DNA from: Halorientalis sp. IM1011 | GTDB taxonomy: Archaea; Halobacteriota; Halobacteria; Halobacteriales; Haloarculaceae | Direction of reading: 5' to 3' | DNA length: 64,000 nt | NCBI RefSeq assembly: GCF_001989615.1 | Contig: NZ_CP019067.1 | Location: 1,736,001-1,800,000, forward strand | In this document: positions 8,498-19,154 of the stretch, piece after piece | Layout: each line of letters begins with the position of its first letter | How positions within the stretch are numbered: the first letter of the stretch is position 1 | Notes under the pieces: model-generated | The model's database searches: none | Seen by the model: only the letters and a program-made list of their open reading frames with translations | Told to the model about the DNA's origin: nothing | Translations under genes and position numbers: made by a program

Positions 8498-9874
8498 TCA
8501 CCGCAACTGGACGTACGGCGACGATTCGAGCGGTTCGACGACGCGCGTGTGCCCCGGCGTCCCCGCCGGCGATTTCGGCACCGACAGATACTGGAGTTCG
8601 TCGCTGCCCCGCCAGGTGCGCATCACCTGGTCGGCGACGCCCGCGAAGAAGGAGGTGAGCCGGTCGCCGGCCACAGAACGGTCGGCCGTCAGGACGAGCG
8701 TGAGGTCGTACTCGCCGTGCATCACGTTGCCGTCGGCCCAGTAGTAGAGCTGCCGTGACTCGTTCTCGGTGACGAGGTGGGCCATCGCGGCGTGTTCGAT
8801 GATCGCGACGGCCTCCTCGACCCGGCCGCCGAGTTCCGCCACCAGCGTCCGGAACGCCTCCTGGATGCTGCCCTCCTCCTCCTGTAAGACCACGCTGTCT
8901 GTGTCGAGGCCGGCGACGGCCGGTTCACCCGGGCTCCGGCTGATCGGGTCGATCAGGTACAGCAGGTTCCGGTCCATCAGCTCGGTCACCGGGCCGACCG
9001 TCTCCGAGAGCAGGTCGTCCACCCGGTTGACCAGCGTCCCCGGCGCGGTCACGAGGACGACCGGCGCGTCCTGTTCGACGGCGCGGGCGGCCAATGCCGC
9101 AGTGAACGGCCAGTGGTCGGCCGTCTCGTCGTGTTCGAGGAGGGTCGTGCCGTTGCGGACGAACCCGCCGGTCAACTCGTCCAGCGTCGGGATGCCGGTC
9201 CGGAACGGGTCCTCGTGGGTCGCCCACTCCCGGGCGGCCACCGTGACGCCGTCGTCGTCGTGGTGGAGCGCGTGCCGGCGCGTGTCGTGGTCCCGACCCC
9301 GGAGTTTCTCGACCCGGCAGAACGACCGGGCGTCCCCTTCGATCTCCTCGCGCCAGCAGTCGACGACGCCGTGGCTCAGTCGGGCGACCGACGCCGGCTC
9401 GTCGTCCGTGGCGGTCAACACCGCCGTCGTCCCGTGCTCGTCGAGGCGTTCGAGCAGGTGAAAGCGGCCGTGCCGGCCCCGCTCGCGGTCTGGCGCGAGA
9501 TCGACCAGCCCGCCGGCTCCGTCGACGACCAGGCGGTCCCAGTCGTCGCCCGAGAGCCGCTCGATCAGCGACCCGAAGGGAATCGTCTCGGCTCCCTCGT
9601 CGGTGACGAAGCGGACGCCGCCGCCGCTCTCGTCCCGGTGGATCGCCGCGGCCGTGACGCCCGCTGCGGGGTCGAGCGACGACCGCGCCACCGAGAGCGG
9701 TTCGTCGGTGGTCACGTAGAGGCAGTCCTCGTCGGCGGCCCCCGCGTCGAGAAACCCGATCGCCAGCCGGCTCTTCCCCACGCCCGACGGCCCGCGCACG
9801 AGGAGCGTCCGCCCCTCGGGCACGCCCCCGTCGAGCATCTCGTCGAGCATCGCGTCCCCGGTCGACAGTGACAT
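8498..9874 (-). CDS. KaiC/RecA-like ATPase with a degenerate second domain
   Basis: This 458-residue protein is of the type often annotated HTR-like protein in haloarchaea. The first RecA-like domain (about residues 1-225) has an intact Walker A, GPSGVGKS, near residue 30 and a Walker B-like RLVVDGAGG. The second domain starts like KaiC (PFRTGIPTLDELTGGF), but its P-loop position reads EHDETADHWPF, so nucleotide binding there seems lost. It starts at the ATG at 9874. It is convergent with the PAS kinase, and such proteins are often found near signalling genes. Precise role unknown. Confidence 0.75.
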   Translation of the reverse strand: MSLSTGDAMLDEMLDGGVPEGRTLLVRGPSGVGKSRLAIGFLDAGAADEDCLYVTTDEPLSVARSSLDPAAGVTAAAIHRDESGGGVRFVTDEGAETIPFGSLIERLSGDDWDRLVVDGAGGLVDLAPDRERGRHGRFHLLERLDEHGTTAVLTATDDEPASVARLSHGVVDCWREEIEGDARSFCRVEKLRGRDHDTRRHALHHDDDGVTVAAREWATHEDPFRTGIPTLDELTGGFVRNGTTLLEHDETADHWPFTAALAARAVEQDAPVVLVTAPGTLVNRVDDLLSETVGPVTELMDRNLLYLIDPISRSPGEPAVAGLDTDSVVLQEEEGSIQEAFRTLVAELGGRVEEAVAIIEHAAMAHLVTENESRQLYYWADGNVMHGEYDLTLVLTADRSVAGDRLTSFFAGVADQVMRTWRGSDELQYLSVPKSPAGTPGHTRVVEPLESSPYVQLR

Positions 9875-9973
9875 ACTACCGACAGGGTGCCCGAGTGACA
9901 AATAAGGTCGGCACGGCTCGACACCGGGAACGACGGCGTAACGGGTTTGACCGCCCCCCTCCAATTCCGGCCA

Positions 9974-10576
9974 GTGACCGACAGCTACCGGACCCTCGCC
10001 GGGCGCGGGCAGGACGCCTTCGAGATCAGGGGTTCAGAGTTCATCGGCCACGCCGCCCCCGCCCGCGACGTCGAGGCCGCCGAAGCCTTCGTCGCGGAGA
10101 TCCGGGAGGCGTACGCCGACGCGACCCACAACGTCCCGGCCTACCGCGTCCGGACCGACCCGCTCACGGAGTGGAGTTCCGACGACGCCGAACCCTCCGG
10201 GTCGGCCGGCAAACCCGCGCTGAACGTCCTCCAGGGCGAGGAGCTAGAGAACGTCGTCGCCGTCGTCACCCGCTACTACGGCGGGACGAAACTCGGCGTC
10301 GGCGGCCTGGCGCGGGCCTACTCGCAGGGGGTCAAGATCGCCATCGAGGACGCCGGGATCGTCGAGCGCCGCCCCCACGAGTCGGTCTCGATCACCGTCG
10401 AATACGACGACTCCGGTACCGTTCGGGGGATCCTCGAATCCGAGGGCGTCGAGTTCGACGCCGACTACGAAGCCGACGTGTCCTTCGACGTGCGCGTCCC
10501 GGTCGAAGACGCCGACGGCCTCCGGGATCGCATCCGGAGTGCGACCAGCGGGCGGGCCGTCATCGAAGATAGATAA
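9974..10576 (+). CDS. YigZ/IMPACT-family protein
   Basis: This 200-residue protein has the N-terminal UPF0029 (IMPACT) domain with SEFIGHAAP, ATHNVPAYR and the family signature TRYYGGTKLGVGGLARAY near residue 100. A C-terminal ferredoxin-like domain follows. Eukaryotic IMPACT tunes translational control; the prokaryotic role is not settled. I chose the GTG at 9974 (VTDSYRTLAG), since a TTG nine codons upstream adds only unrelated residues. The gene is divergent from the KaiC-like ATPase with about 100 bases between starts. Confidence 0.85.
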   Translation: MTDSYRTLAGRGQDAFEIRGSEFIGHAAPARDVEAAEAFVAEIREAYADATHNVPAYRVRTDPLTEWSSDDAEPSGSAGKPALNVLQGEELENVVAVVTRYYGGTKLGVGGLARAYSQGVKIAIEDAGIVERRPHESVSITVEYDDSGTVRGILESEGVEFDADYEADVSFDVRVPVEDADGLRDRIRSATSGRAVIEDR

Positions 10577-10684
10577 CCCTTCGAATCGGTGTTCGGGTGC
10601 AGATCACAAGTCGGTGCAGTCCGGTGGTTCTCCAGGTGAAGCGAGGGGGTTTCGATATGGGGACGAATCACACGGCCTGACCTG

Positions 10685-11359
10685 TCAGGTCGTCCGGAAC
10701 GCGCGGTCGCCGGCGTCGCCGAGGCCGGGGACGATGAAGCCGTCGTCGTCGAGGTGGTCGTCGATGCTGACCGTCAGGAGGTCGACTTCGGGGAACGCCT
10801 CGGTGACGCGGGTGACGCCGGCGGGGGCGCTGACCGCCGAGAGGACGAACAGGTTCTCGGGGTCGCCCGCGGCCGTGACCCGTTCCAGCACGGCGGTCAT
10901 GGTCGACCCGGTCGCCAGCATCGGGTCCGCGACGATGACCGTGTCGTCCTCGGTGATCTCGGGCATCTTCTCGTAGTCCACGTCGATAGGGAACTGCCCG
11001 TCATCGTCCATGCCGGCGCTCTCGTCGCGGCCGGCGCTGATGACCCCCTGTTTCGCGTGCGGGAAGGCCTTCAGGAGCCCCTCGACGAACGGCGTCGCCG
11101 CGCGGAGGACGTTGATGATCACCACGTCGTCGAGACCGGTGACGCGCTCGCCCATCGTGTCGGTCAGCGGCGTCTCGATCTCGACGTACTCGGTGTCCAT
11201 CGCGCCGTCGATGATATCGTAGCCACAGATCCGGCCGAGTTTCACCAGTCCCTTGCGGAAGGCGACCTGTTCGGTCTCGACGCTACGCAGGTCCGAGAGC
11301 GTGTGCTTCGCCAGCGCGTGCGTGACGAGATACGCGTCGCCGCGTTGCTCGATAGCCAT
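10685..11359 (-). CDS. upp: Uracil phosphoribosyltransferase
   Basis: This 224-residue pyrimidine salvage enzyme makes UMP from uracil and PRPP. The PRPP loop [11 protein letters not shown] lies near residue 147. The uracil-binding region near the C-terminus ([18 protein letters not shown]) is also present. An acidic insert after [14 protein letters not shown] is typical of halophilic versions. The gene starts at the ATG at 11359. pyrE, the de novo counterpart, is at 40158-40694. The 108 bases between its end and the convergent yigZ gene show nothing notable. Confidence 0.95.
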   Translation of the reverse strand: MAIEQRGDAYLVTHALAKHTLSDLRSVETEQVAFRKGLVKLGRICGYDIIDGAMDTEYVEIETPLTDTMGERVTGLDDVVIINVLRAATPFVEGLLKAFPHAKQGVISAGRDESAGMDDDGQFPIDVDYEKMPEITEDDTVIVADPMLATGSTMTAVLERVTAAGDPENLFVLSAVSAPAGVTRVTEAFPEVDLLTVSIDDHLDDDGFIVPGLGDAGDRAFRTT

Positions 11360-11438
11360 ACCAGCCTGTCACCGTCGGTCGCATAAAATCGGACGGATCG
11401 TGACCGCCGACCCGTCGGCGGCCCTGGACGACCCGTCG

Positions 11439-12125
11439 TCAGTGGTCGATTCCCAGCTCGTCCAGTAGCGTCACCGCGGCCGCGTGCGAGGAGGGCGGCC
11501 CCCGCGCGGTCACGAGGTCGCCGTCGACGGTGACCGACGTGTCCTCGCCGAGGTCGGCGTCCCAGTTCCCGCCGGCCGCGCGCACCTCGTCCTCGACCCA
11601 GTAGGGGAGCTTTCGCCCGTCGGGCATGTTGTCGTTCTCGTCGACGATGTCCTCTTCCCAGGCGTTGGGGAAGCCGGTCACGTCGCGGCCCTCGACGAGG
11701 AATCCGCCGTCGGAATCGCGGGTGAAGGCCATGATGCCGGCGGCGTGACAGACGACCAGCGCCTTGCTGTCGCCGTCCTCGACGGCCGTCCGGAGCGCCG
11801 CGCGGGCGTGGCGGTCCTGGTTCACGTCCCAGGCGGTGCCGTGGCCACCGGGGAACACGACCGCGTCGTACGCGCTCGCGTCGACCTGCGCGAGCGGCGT
11901 CGGGTCGGCCAGTCGCTCGTCGGTCTCGTGGACCTCGCGGACGCGCTCTGCGGTCTCCTCGCCGACCTCTTCGGGGTCGACCGAGCGCTCGTCGATCACC
12001 GGTTGGCTCCCGCTCGGCGTGGCGACCTCGATGTCGACGCCGGCGTCGGTGAGCATCGTGAGCGGTTCGATACATTCCTCGCCCCAGTAGCCCTCTTCGC
12101 TGACGACGAACAGTGCGGATGTCAT
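11439..12125 (-). CDS. DJ-1/PfpI-family protein (type 1 glutamine amidotransferase-like)
   Basis: This 228-residue protein has the DJ-1/PfpI fold. The nucleophile elbow is VVCHAAG with Cys126, and FPGGHGTAWD precedes it. Many members are glyoxalase III, protein deglycase or chaperone-like (Hsp31), and the exact activity cannot be told from sequence. The protein is cytoplasmic with no signal peptide. It is divergent from the DUF5828 gene with about 100 bases between starts. Confidence 0.85.
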   Translation of the reverse strand: MTSALFVVSEEGYWGEECIEPLTMLTDAGVDIEVATPSGSQPVIDERSVDPEEVGEETAERVREVHETDERLADPTPLAQVDASAYDAVVFPGGHGTAWDVNQDRHARAALRTAVEDGDSKALVVCHAAGIMAFTRDSDGGFLVEGRDVTGFPNAWEEDIVDENDNMPDGRKLPYWVEDEVRAAGGNWDADLGEDTSVTVDGDLVTARGPPSSHAAAVTLLDELGIDH

Positions 12126-12194
12126 AGCGAGAGCCCTATGGGATCCAGTCGGAAAAACCCGCCACAGTACGCCGGGTCTGCCGGGGGGAAAAGG

Positions 12195-12200
12195 TATATT
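12195..12200 (+). promoter_or_regulatory. TATA box of the DUF5828 gene
   Basis: TATATT lies 28-33 bases before the ATG at 12228, preceded by purine-rich GGGGAAAAGG that could act as the BRE. The spacing predicts a leaderless or nearly leaderless transcript. Confidence 0.5.
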
Positions 12201-12227
12201 GCGTCACCCCATACGTGCGGGGAACCG

Positions 12228-12953
12228 ATGGAAGAGAGTGTTTCGGGGTTCAAGCAACGCGGCCGCTGGGTCGACGTGGTGGAACACGGTGAACGCATTA
12301 CGCGCGCGCTCACGGACCTCGCAGAAGACCCCGACGTCGACGCCGTCGACGAGGACGCACTGGCCGACTTCGACGACTGGCGGCCCAAAACCGACGAACG
12401 CCTCGACGACCACGTCAACGAGAAGACCGCCGAACAGGCCAGCGTCGACGAGGGCGAGGGCGAGAAGGCCGGCCAGGATCCCGACGAGGACCTCCAGAAG
12501 GCCGGCGAGAAGCTCAGCGAGTCCTACGAGAAACTCGACGACGACCCCGACGAGGCCGTCGACAAGTGGGGCGAGTCGATCGACTACGTGGCCCGCGCGG
12601 CCGACTCGGCCGGCCGGAAGGCCCTCCGGGCCGTCGAGGGAGCCGTCTACAAGAAGGTGATGACCCAGATCGCCCCCTACTACTTCGACAACGAACTCGT
12701 CTCGGCGAACCTCCAGCGGGTCGGCCGTGGCGAGGCCCCCGAGTACGTCTTCGAGGTCAACGTCAACGACGACGACCTCAAAATTCGGGTGTCGAACAAA
12801 CTCGCCGACTACGAGTCCTCCGTCGACCGCTGGCACGTCGACACGCCCAAAGACACAGACACTGTCGAAGCCGTCGAGGGCGTCGAACCCCCCGAACCGG
12901 GCGACGATCTGGTCGCCGAGTCCAACGAACCCGCGCCCGACGACGAGGGGTGA
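12228..12953 (+). CDS. DUF5828-type haloarchaeal conserved protein
   Basis: This 241-residue, very acidic, soluble protein resembles the DUF5828 family conserved in haloarchaea. The first 130 residues are predicted charged helices (Asp/Glu/Lys-rich, probably coiled-coil). A more compact domain follows (about 140-210) with YYFDNELVSANLQRV and YVFEVNVNDDDLKIRVSNKL. The C-terminus is disordered and Pro/Glu/Asp-rich. No enzyme motif is visible and function is unknown. The family name is from memory of the sequence pattern. Confidence 0.7.
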   Translation: MEESVSGFKQRGRWVDVVEHGERITRALTDLAEDPDVDAVDEDALADFDDWRPKTDERLDDHVNEKTAEQASVDEGEGEKAGQDPDEDLQKAGEKLSESYEKLDDDPDEAVDKWGESIDYVARAADSAGRKALRAVEGAVYKKVMTQIAPYYFDNELVSANLQRVGRGEAPEYVFEVNVNDDDLKIRVSNKLADYESSVDRWHVDTPKDTDTVEAVEGVEPPEPGDDLVAESNEPAPDDEG

Positions 12954-12994
12954 CGACCTCCGCTGGGGACGCGGTTCTTTGCTTCCGAACAAAC

Positions 12995-13015
12995 CCTTTT
13001 CGCAAACGAGAAAGG
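12995..13015. promoter_or_regulatory. Imperfect inverted repeat in the katG promoter region
   Basis: CCTTTTCG (12995-13002) faces CGAGAAAGG (13007-13015) across four bases. It lies 68-88 bases before the katG start in an unusually A/T-rich stretch. It could be an operator for an oxidative-stress regulator; this is inference from position and symmetry only. Confidence 0.25.
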
Positions 13016-13073
13016 AAGAACACGGTTCGCAACCAATAGCTTTGTATTCGCAGAACACCACTGTCCGTTGTAG

Positions 13074-15251
<2,178 letters not shown>

Positions 15252-15348
15252 TCACCACGGATCTGGTCCCACCGGACTCCCCGACGCCGGCCGGTGGCCC
15301 GGGCGACCCCGTACTCACTGCGCCCCTCTCACGAGGCCGTCGCCGGGA

Positions 15349-16350
15349 TCAGTCGCTCTCGATCGACTTCTCTGGTGGGATGAACGTCCCGATCGACACC
15401 GTGTACAGCGACACCGTGGCCACCCGCAACAGGGACGCGACGAGCACGGCGAGGGGAGCGAGGATGATCCCGGTCGCGAGCACCATCACGACGGGGAACA
15501 AGGACGGATCGATCGGCGGCGGCTGATTCGGTGAGGTGGTGTAGACGGCCGAGAGGAAGTACGTCACCACCACGGCGGGGACGCCGGTGTAAATCAGGTG
15601 GCGCGACAGCATGGCCAGTTCCTGCTGGAGCGTGACCGTCTTGAAGAACTGCCGAATCGTCGCGACGGCTTTCAGAAGCGTCTGTACGTCGTCGAGCGCT
15701 TCGGTCGCCTCGTCGGAGAGCGTCTCGCTGTACTTGTTCTCGAAAGCACGGGTCGTGTCCATGTGATCGGCGTAGTCGGTCCCGAGGGTGAGCAACAGGA
15801 CCTCGAAGGTATCCCCGAGGTCGTCCGCCGCGGCCAGTCGGTCGGCGTAGGTGGAGACGGCGTCGGCGTAGTCGTCGACGTCCTCCGCATCCGCCAGTGA
15901 GACTGCGGTCTCCGTCGCCTCACGTCGGATATCTTCGACGCGGCGACCCAGCGTGTCCCCGAGGAGGCCGAGGAACGCGCTGGGATCGTTCGGGCTCGCG
16001 GGCACACCGGATACGGCCTCGACGGTGCGCCGGTATTCGAGCGTCCCCGACAACTGGTCCGAGAGCGACCCCGCGGATCCGAACAGCCGCGAGAGGATGA
16101 GCTGGTTGATCGACAGCGCGACCGTCAGTAAGGTCAACAGGCCGGACAACATGCCGCTCGAGAGCGCCGACGCGAAGTTGCTTCCGGGGCCGACGTAGAC
16201 GAGGCCGAACCCGACCAGAAGCGCTGCGAGGGCGACGAACAGCAGCGAGAAGACACTCGCGACGACCAGACGATCGCCGGTGATGTAGAGCCATCGGGTC
16301 AGCGGATTCCCGACGTCACTGGTGACCGTCTCCCCTCGTGATTCGGGCAC
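15349..16350 (-). CDS. Four-helix membrane protein of unknown function
   Basis: This 333-residue protein has two hydrophobic segments near the N-terminus (about residues 28-55 and 62-88). A long polar, mostly helical middle part follows (about 95-235), then two more membrane segments near 245-265 and 280-315. The middle part is probably cytoplasmic. I do not recognise the family; similar topologies occur in several uncharacterised haloarchaeal proteins. It starts at a GTG at 16350; inner starts at VTSDVGN are possible. Confidence 0.65.
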   Translation of the reverse strand: MPESRGETVTSDVGNPLTRWLYITGDRLVVASVFSLLFVALAALLVGFGLVYVGPGSNFASALSSGMLSGLLTLLTVALSINQLILSRLFGSAGSLSDQLSGTLEYRRTVEAVSGVPASPNDPSAFLGLLGDTLGRRVEDIRREATETAVSLADAEDVDDYADAVSTYADRLAAADDLGDTFEVLLLTLGTDYADHMDTTRAFENKYSETLSDEATEALDDVQTLLKAVATIRQFFKTVTLQQELAMLSRHLIYTGVPAVVVTYFLSAVYTTSPNQPPPIDPSLFPVVMVLATGIILAPLAVLVASLLRVATVSLYTVSIGTFIPPEKSIESD

Positions 16351-16508
16351 GGTCCAGACCTTTACCCGCGAGCCGAATAAACGCCCTCCTAAGGCAGCTT
16401 ACCCGTCAGGAAGATGACCTGACTGCGGAGTGAGCTACCGCCGGCGCGGCACGGTGGCGGTCGAGCGGTGGGTACAGTCGCTGGCTCTCGTTTCGACTCG
16501 CGCCCGTC

Positions 16509-17264
16509 TCATCCACCGTGCCGGAGCAGTCTGACACCGAACATTAGCCCGATGCCGGCGAGAAAGATCGAGAAGTGCAGGATCGAGCGGTGGACGTCTC
16601 GCTCGTCTTTGATCTCCGGAATCAGATCGGAGCTGGCGATATAGACGAAGTTGCCCGCCGCGAACGAGAGGAGCACGGCCGGGACGCCGCCGCCGAGTCC
16701 GGCCAGCAGGTAGCCGACGACACCGCCGAGGACGACCGTGCTCTGTGTGAGGTAGTTGTACGCGAGCGCCCGGCGGCGGCCGAACCCGCCGTAGACGAGA
16801 ACGCCGAAGTCGCCGATCTCCTGTGGAATCTCGTGGAGCGCGATGGCCAGGGTCGTCGTCACACCGAGATGAGTGCTCACCAGGAACCCGCCGGCGACGA
16901 CGAGACCGTCGATGAAGTTGTGGAGCGCGTCCGCGATCAAAACGAGGTAGGTGACCGGTTCGTGTTCGTGGGTCGCGCCGTGGTGGTGGTGCCAGTGGAC
17001 GAACTGCTCCAGCACGTAGAAGAGACAGAACCCGCCGAGGAGCGCGAGGAAGAGCTCGAAGGTGTCCTCGGCGGCCGTGACGGCGATGGCCTGGGGGAGG
17101 AGATGCAGGAACGCACCCCCGAGGAGCGCGCCGGCCGCCAGTGCGACGAGGACGAGCAAGAGCCGGTCGAGCAGGTCGTCGCTGCAAAACAGTGTGAGGA
17201 CACCGATCCAGGCGGTGAGGCTGACGGCGACCGTGGCCGTGACGATCTGCCAGATCGTCTCCAT
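16509..17264 (-). CDS. ZIP-family divalent metal transporter
   Basis: This 251-residue protein has about eight hydrophobic segments. The signature metal-binding helices are ADALHNFIDGLVVAG and LHEIPQEIGDFGVLV, which supply the paired His/Asn/Asp and His/Glu ligands. A His-rich cytoplasmic loop, HWHHHHGATHEHE, lies near residue 88. It probably takes up Zn or Fe. Start and upstream stop overlap as TGATG at 17262-17266, so translation is likely coupled to the membrane protein gene before it. Confidence 0.9.
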   Translation of the reverse strand: METIWQIVTATVAVSLTAWIGVLTLFCSDDLLDRLLLVLVALAAGALLGGAFLHLLPQAIAVTAAEDTFELFLALLGGFCLFYVLEQFVHWHHHHGATHEHEPVTYLVLIADALHNFIDGLVVAGGFLVSTHLGVTTTLAIALHEIPQEIGDFGVLVYGGFGRRRALAYNYLTQSTVVLGGVVGYLLAGLGGGVPAVLLSFAAGNFVYIASSDLIPEIKDERDVHRSILHFSIFLAGIGLMFGVRLLRHGG

Positions 17265-17749
17265 CAGTCCGTTTCGGGACTCAGGAACGTCCGGTGGCCG
17301 GCGAGGCGGTCGTAGACGCTCCCGAGAACGACGCCATACACCAGGTACGCCAGGAACGTCAGTCCGAGCAGTTCCAGTTTGAGCAGGTCGAGTCGGCCGC
17401 CGGGAGCGACCCCGAACAGGATCGTCGCGGTGTACCCGATCCACAGGATCAGCCCGAAGAGCCCGCCGTGAACCGCGCCCGACTCGCCGGGAAGCCCCCA
17501 CGTGAACCCGCCGAACAACAGCGGCCACGCCAGTCCGAACAGCGCGAACAGCAGCAGGAACGTCACTGCCAGCGCGCCCGGACTCTCGACCGCACAGAAC
17601 GGCGGCCCGCCGACGGCACACGGCAACGCGAACGTCGCGAACAGATGGAGTTCGGTGCCGCCAAGCAGCGTGTCAGCACCGAGCAGAAAGAGGAGCAACG
17701 CCGCCGTGGCCACGACGCCGCCGCCGAGACTGCTTTTGACTGGCTCCAT
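17264..17749 (-). CDS. Membrane protein of unknown function, coupled to the ZIP transporter
   Basis: This 161-residue protein has about four hydrophobic segments and a small extracytoplasmic part containing two cysteines (LPCAVGGPPFCAVESPG). It starts at the ATG at 17749. Its TGA overlaps the ZIP gene ATG by one base, so the two are one transcription unit. Coupling to a metal transporter suggests a role in the same transport or in metal sensing, but the sequence itself does not show it. Confidence 0.7.
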   Translation of the reverse strand: MEPVKSSLGGGVVATAALLLFLLGADTLLGGTELHLFATFALPCAVGGPPFCAVESPGALAVTFLLLFALFGLAWPLLFGGFTWGLPGESGAVHGGLFGLILWIGYTATILFGVAPGGRLDLLKLELLGLTFLAYLVYGVVLGSVYDRLAGHRTFLSPETD

Positions 17750-17838
17750 GCCTCCCCGTTCCACGTTTCCGGAAATAAAACGGAGCGGCGGATTCGCCGA
17801 CAGAACAGCGCCGGAACAGATCACACGTCGAACCGATC

Positions 17839-18801
17839 TCAGGACCCGTCGCCGGCCGCGAACAGCCCGGTCGAGAGGTACCGCTCGCCCGTGTCCGGCA
17901 GGATCACGACGGTCACCTCGTCGGGGTAGTCCCGGGCCACCTCGAAGCCCGCAGCGGCGGCCGCGCCGCTGGAGATTCCGACCAGCAGTCCCGCCTCCCG
18001 GGCCAGTCGGCGGGCGGTCGCTTTCGCGTCGCCCTCGTGAATCGTCCGCACCTCGTCGATCACGTCCGGATCGAGGGTGTCGGGGACGAAACTCGGACCG
18101 ATGCCCTGGATGCCGTGTGACCCGCCTTCGCCTTTCGAGAGGATGGGTGACCCGGCCGGTTCGACCGCGACCGAGCGCAGCGACGCCCCGCGGTCGCCCT
18201 CGATGTGTTTCGAGACGCCCGTGATGGTGCCGCCGGTACCGACGCCGGCGACGACGGCGTCGACCGCGCCGTCGGTGGCCGCCCAGATCTCCGGGCCCGT
18301 CGTCTCGCGGTGGGCGCGGGGGTTGGCGTCGTTCTCGAACTGCCGGGGGACGAAGGCGTCGTCGGCCTCGGCCTGCAGTTCCTCGGCGCGATCGATCGCG
18401 CCACCCATGCCACCGTCGGCGGGCGTGAGTTCCAGCGTCGCGCCCAGCGCCGAGAGCAACTGGCGGCGCTCCTCGCTCATCGACTCGGGCATGGTCAGCG
18501 TCAGGTCGTACCCCTTCGCGGCACAGACGAAAGCGAGACCGATCCCGGTGTTGCCACTCGTGGCCTCGATCACGTGGGTGCCGTCGTCGACCAGCTCCTC
18601 GCGCTCGGCCTGCTCGACCATCTCGCGAGCGATCCGGTCTTTGACCGAGAAGGGGTTGGCCGCCTCGACTTTGGCGTAACAGTTCGGCGCGAACGAAGAG
18701 AGATCTACCAGGGGCGTCTCGCCAACCAGCTCGGTCGCCGAATCGGCGGCGTCGATCCCGGCTGTGCTCCGCTCGTCGTCGTCCAGTGTCGTCTCACTCA
18801 T
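17839..18801 (-). CDS. cysK: Cysteine synthase / O-acetylserine sulfhydrylase-type PLP enzyme
   Basis: This 320-residue fold-type II PLP enzyme forms cysteine from an activated serine and sulfide. The PLP lysine is Lys54 in NPFSVKDR, the substrate loop is TSGNTGIGLA, and the phosphate cup is GTGGTITG. SSGAAAAAG near the end is also typical. An alternative assignment is cystathionine beta-synthase-type activity, but the C-terminal CBS domains are absent. It starts at the ATG at 18801. Confidence 0.9.
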   Translation of the reverse strand: MSETTLDDDERSTAGIDAADSATELVGETPLVDLSSFAPNCYAKVEAANPFSVKDRIAREMVEQAEREELVDDGTHVIEATSGNTGIGLAFVCAAKGYDLTLTMPESMSEERRQLLSALGATLELTPADGGMGGAIDRAEELQAEADDAFVPRQFENDANPRAHRETTGPEIWAATDGAVDAVVAGVGTGGTITGVSKHIEGDRGASLRSVAVEPAGSPILSKGEGGSHGIQGIGPSFVPDTLDPDVIDEVRTIHEGDAKATARRLAREAGLLVGISSGAAAAAGFEVARDYPDEVTVVILPDTGERYLSTGLFAAGDGS

Positions 18802-18881
18802 GGTCTTCGGACGGGTCTCCCGAGAGGTACGCCGCGTGCGTGCCTCAATCGCGGGCCAACATAGTGCGGGGAACGACCCCC

Positions 18882-19016
18882 TCACCACTCCCGCTCGATG
18901 GAGAACCCGCCACAGTCCGCACAGACCTGTCGCTGGGCCTCGTACCGCTGCCCGCAGCGCTGACACTCGTACTCCCCGTGCTCTCGGGTGAACCGCCGGA
19001 GTCGATCCAGTACCAC
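18882..19016 (-). CDS. Small zinc-ribbon protein (44 residues)
   Basis: The minus-strand frame reads VVLDRLRRFTREHGEYECQR, then CGQRYEAQRQVCADCGGF and a short tail to TGA. Two CxxC pairs (CQRC and CADC), spaced 13 residues apart, form a classic single zinc ribbon. The start is a GTG at 19016, or an in-frame GTG at 19025 directly after a stop codon. It lies just upstream of cysK in the same direction. Haloarchaea contain many such tiny zinc proteins, mostly of unknown function. Confidence 0.7.
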   Translation of the reverse strand: MVLDRLRRFTREHGEYECQRCGQRYEAQRQVCADCGGFSIEREW

Positions 19017-19154
19017 TGTCCCCACCTACGACCCACTGTCCACGCCATCGAGTATAATAATTTGGCAACTACTGTGAAACAAACCGACACTAATCCGCAC
19101 TGACAGCGGGATGGCGGCAGGTTATTAGGTGTGCCGGCTGTAGCCGTCGACCGA

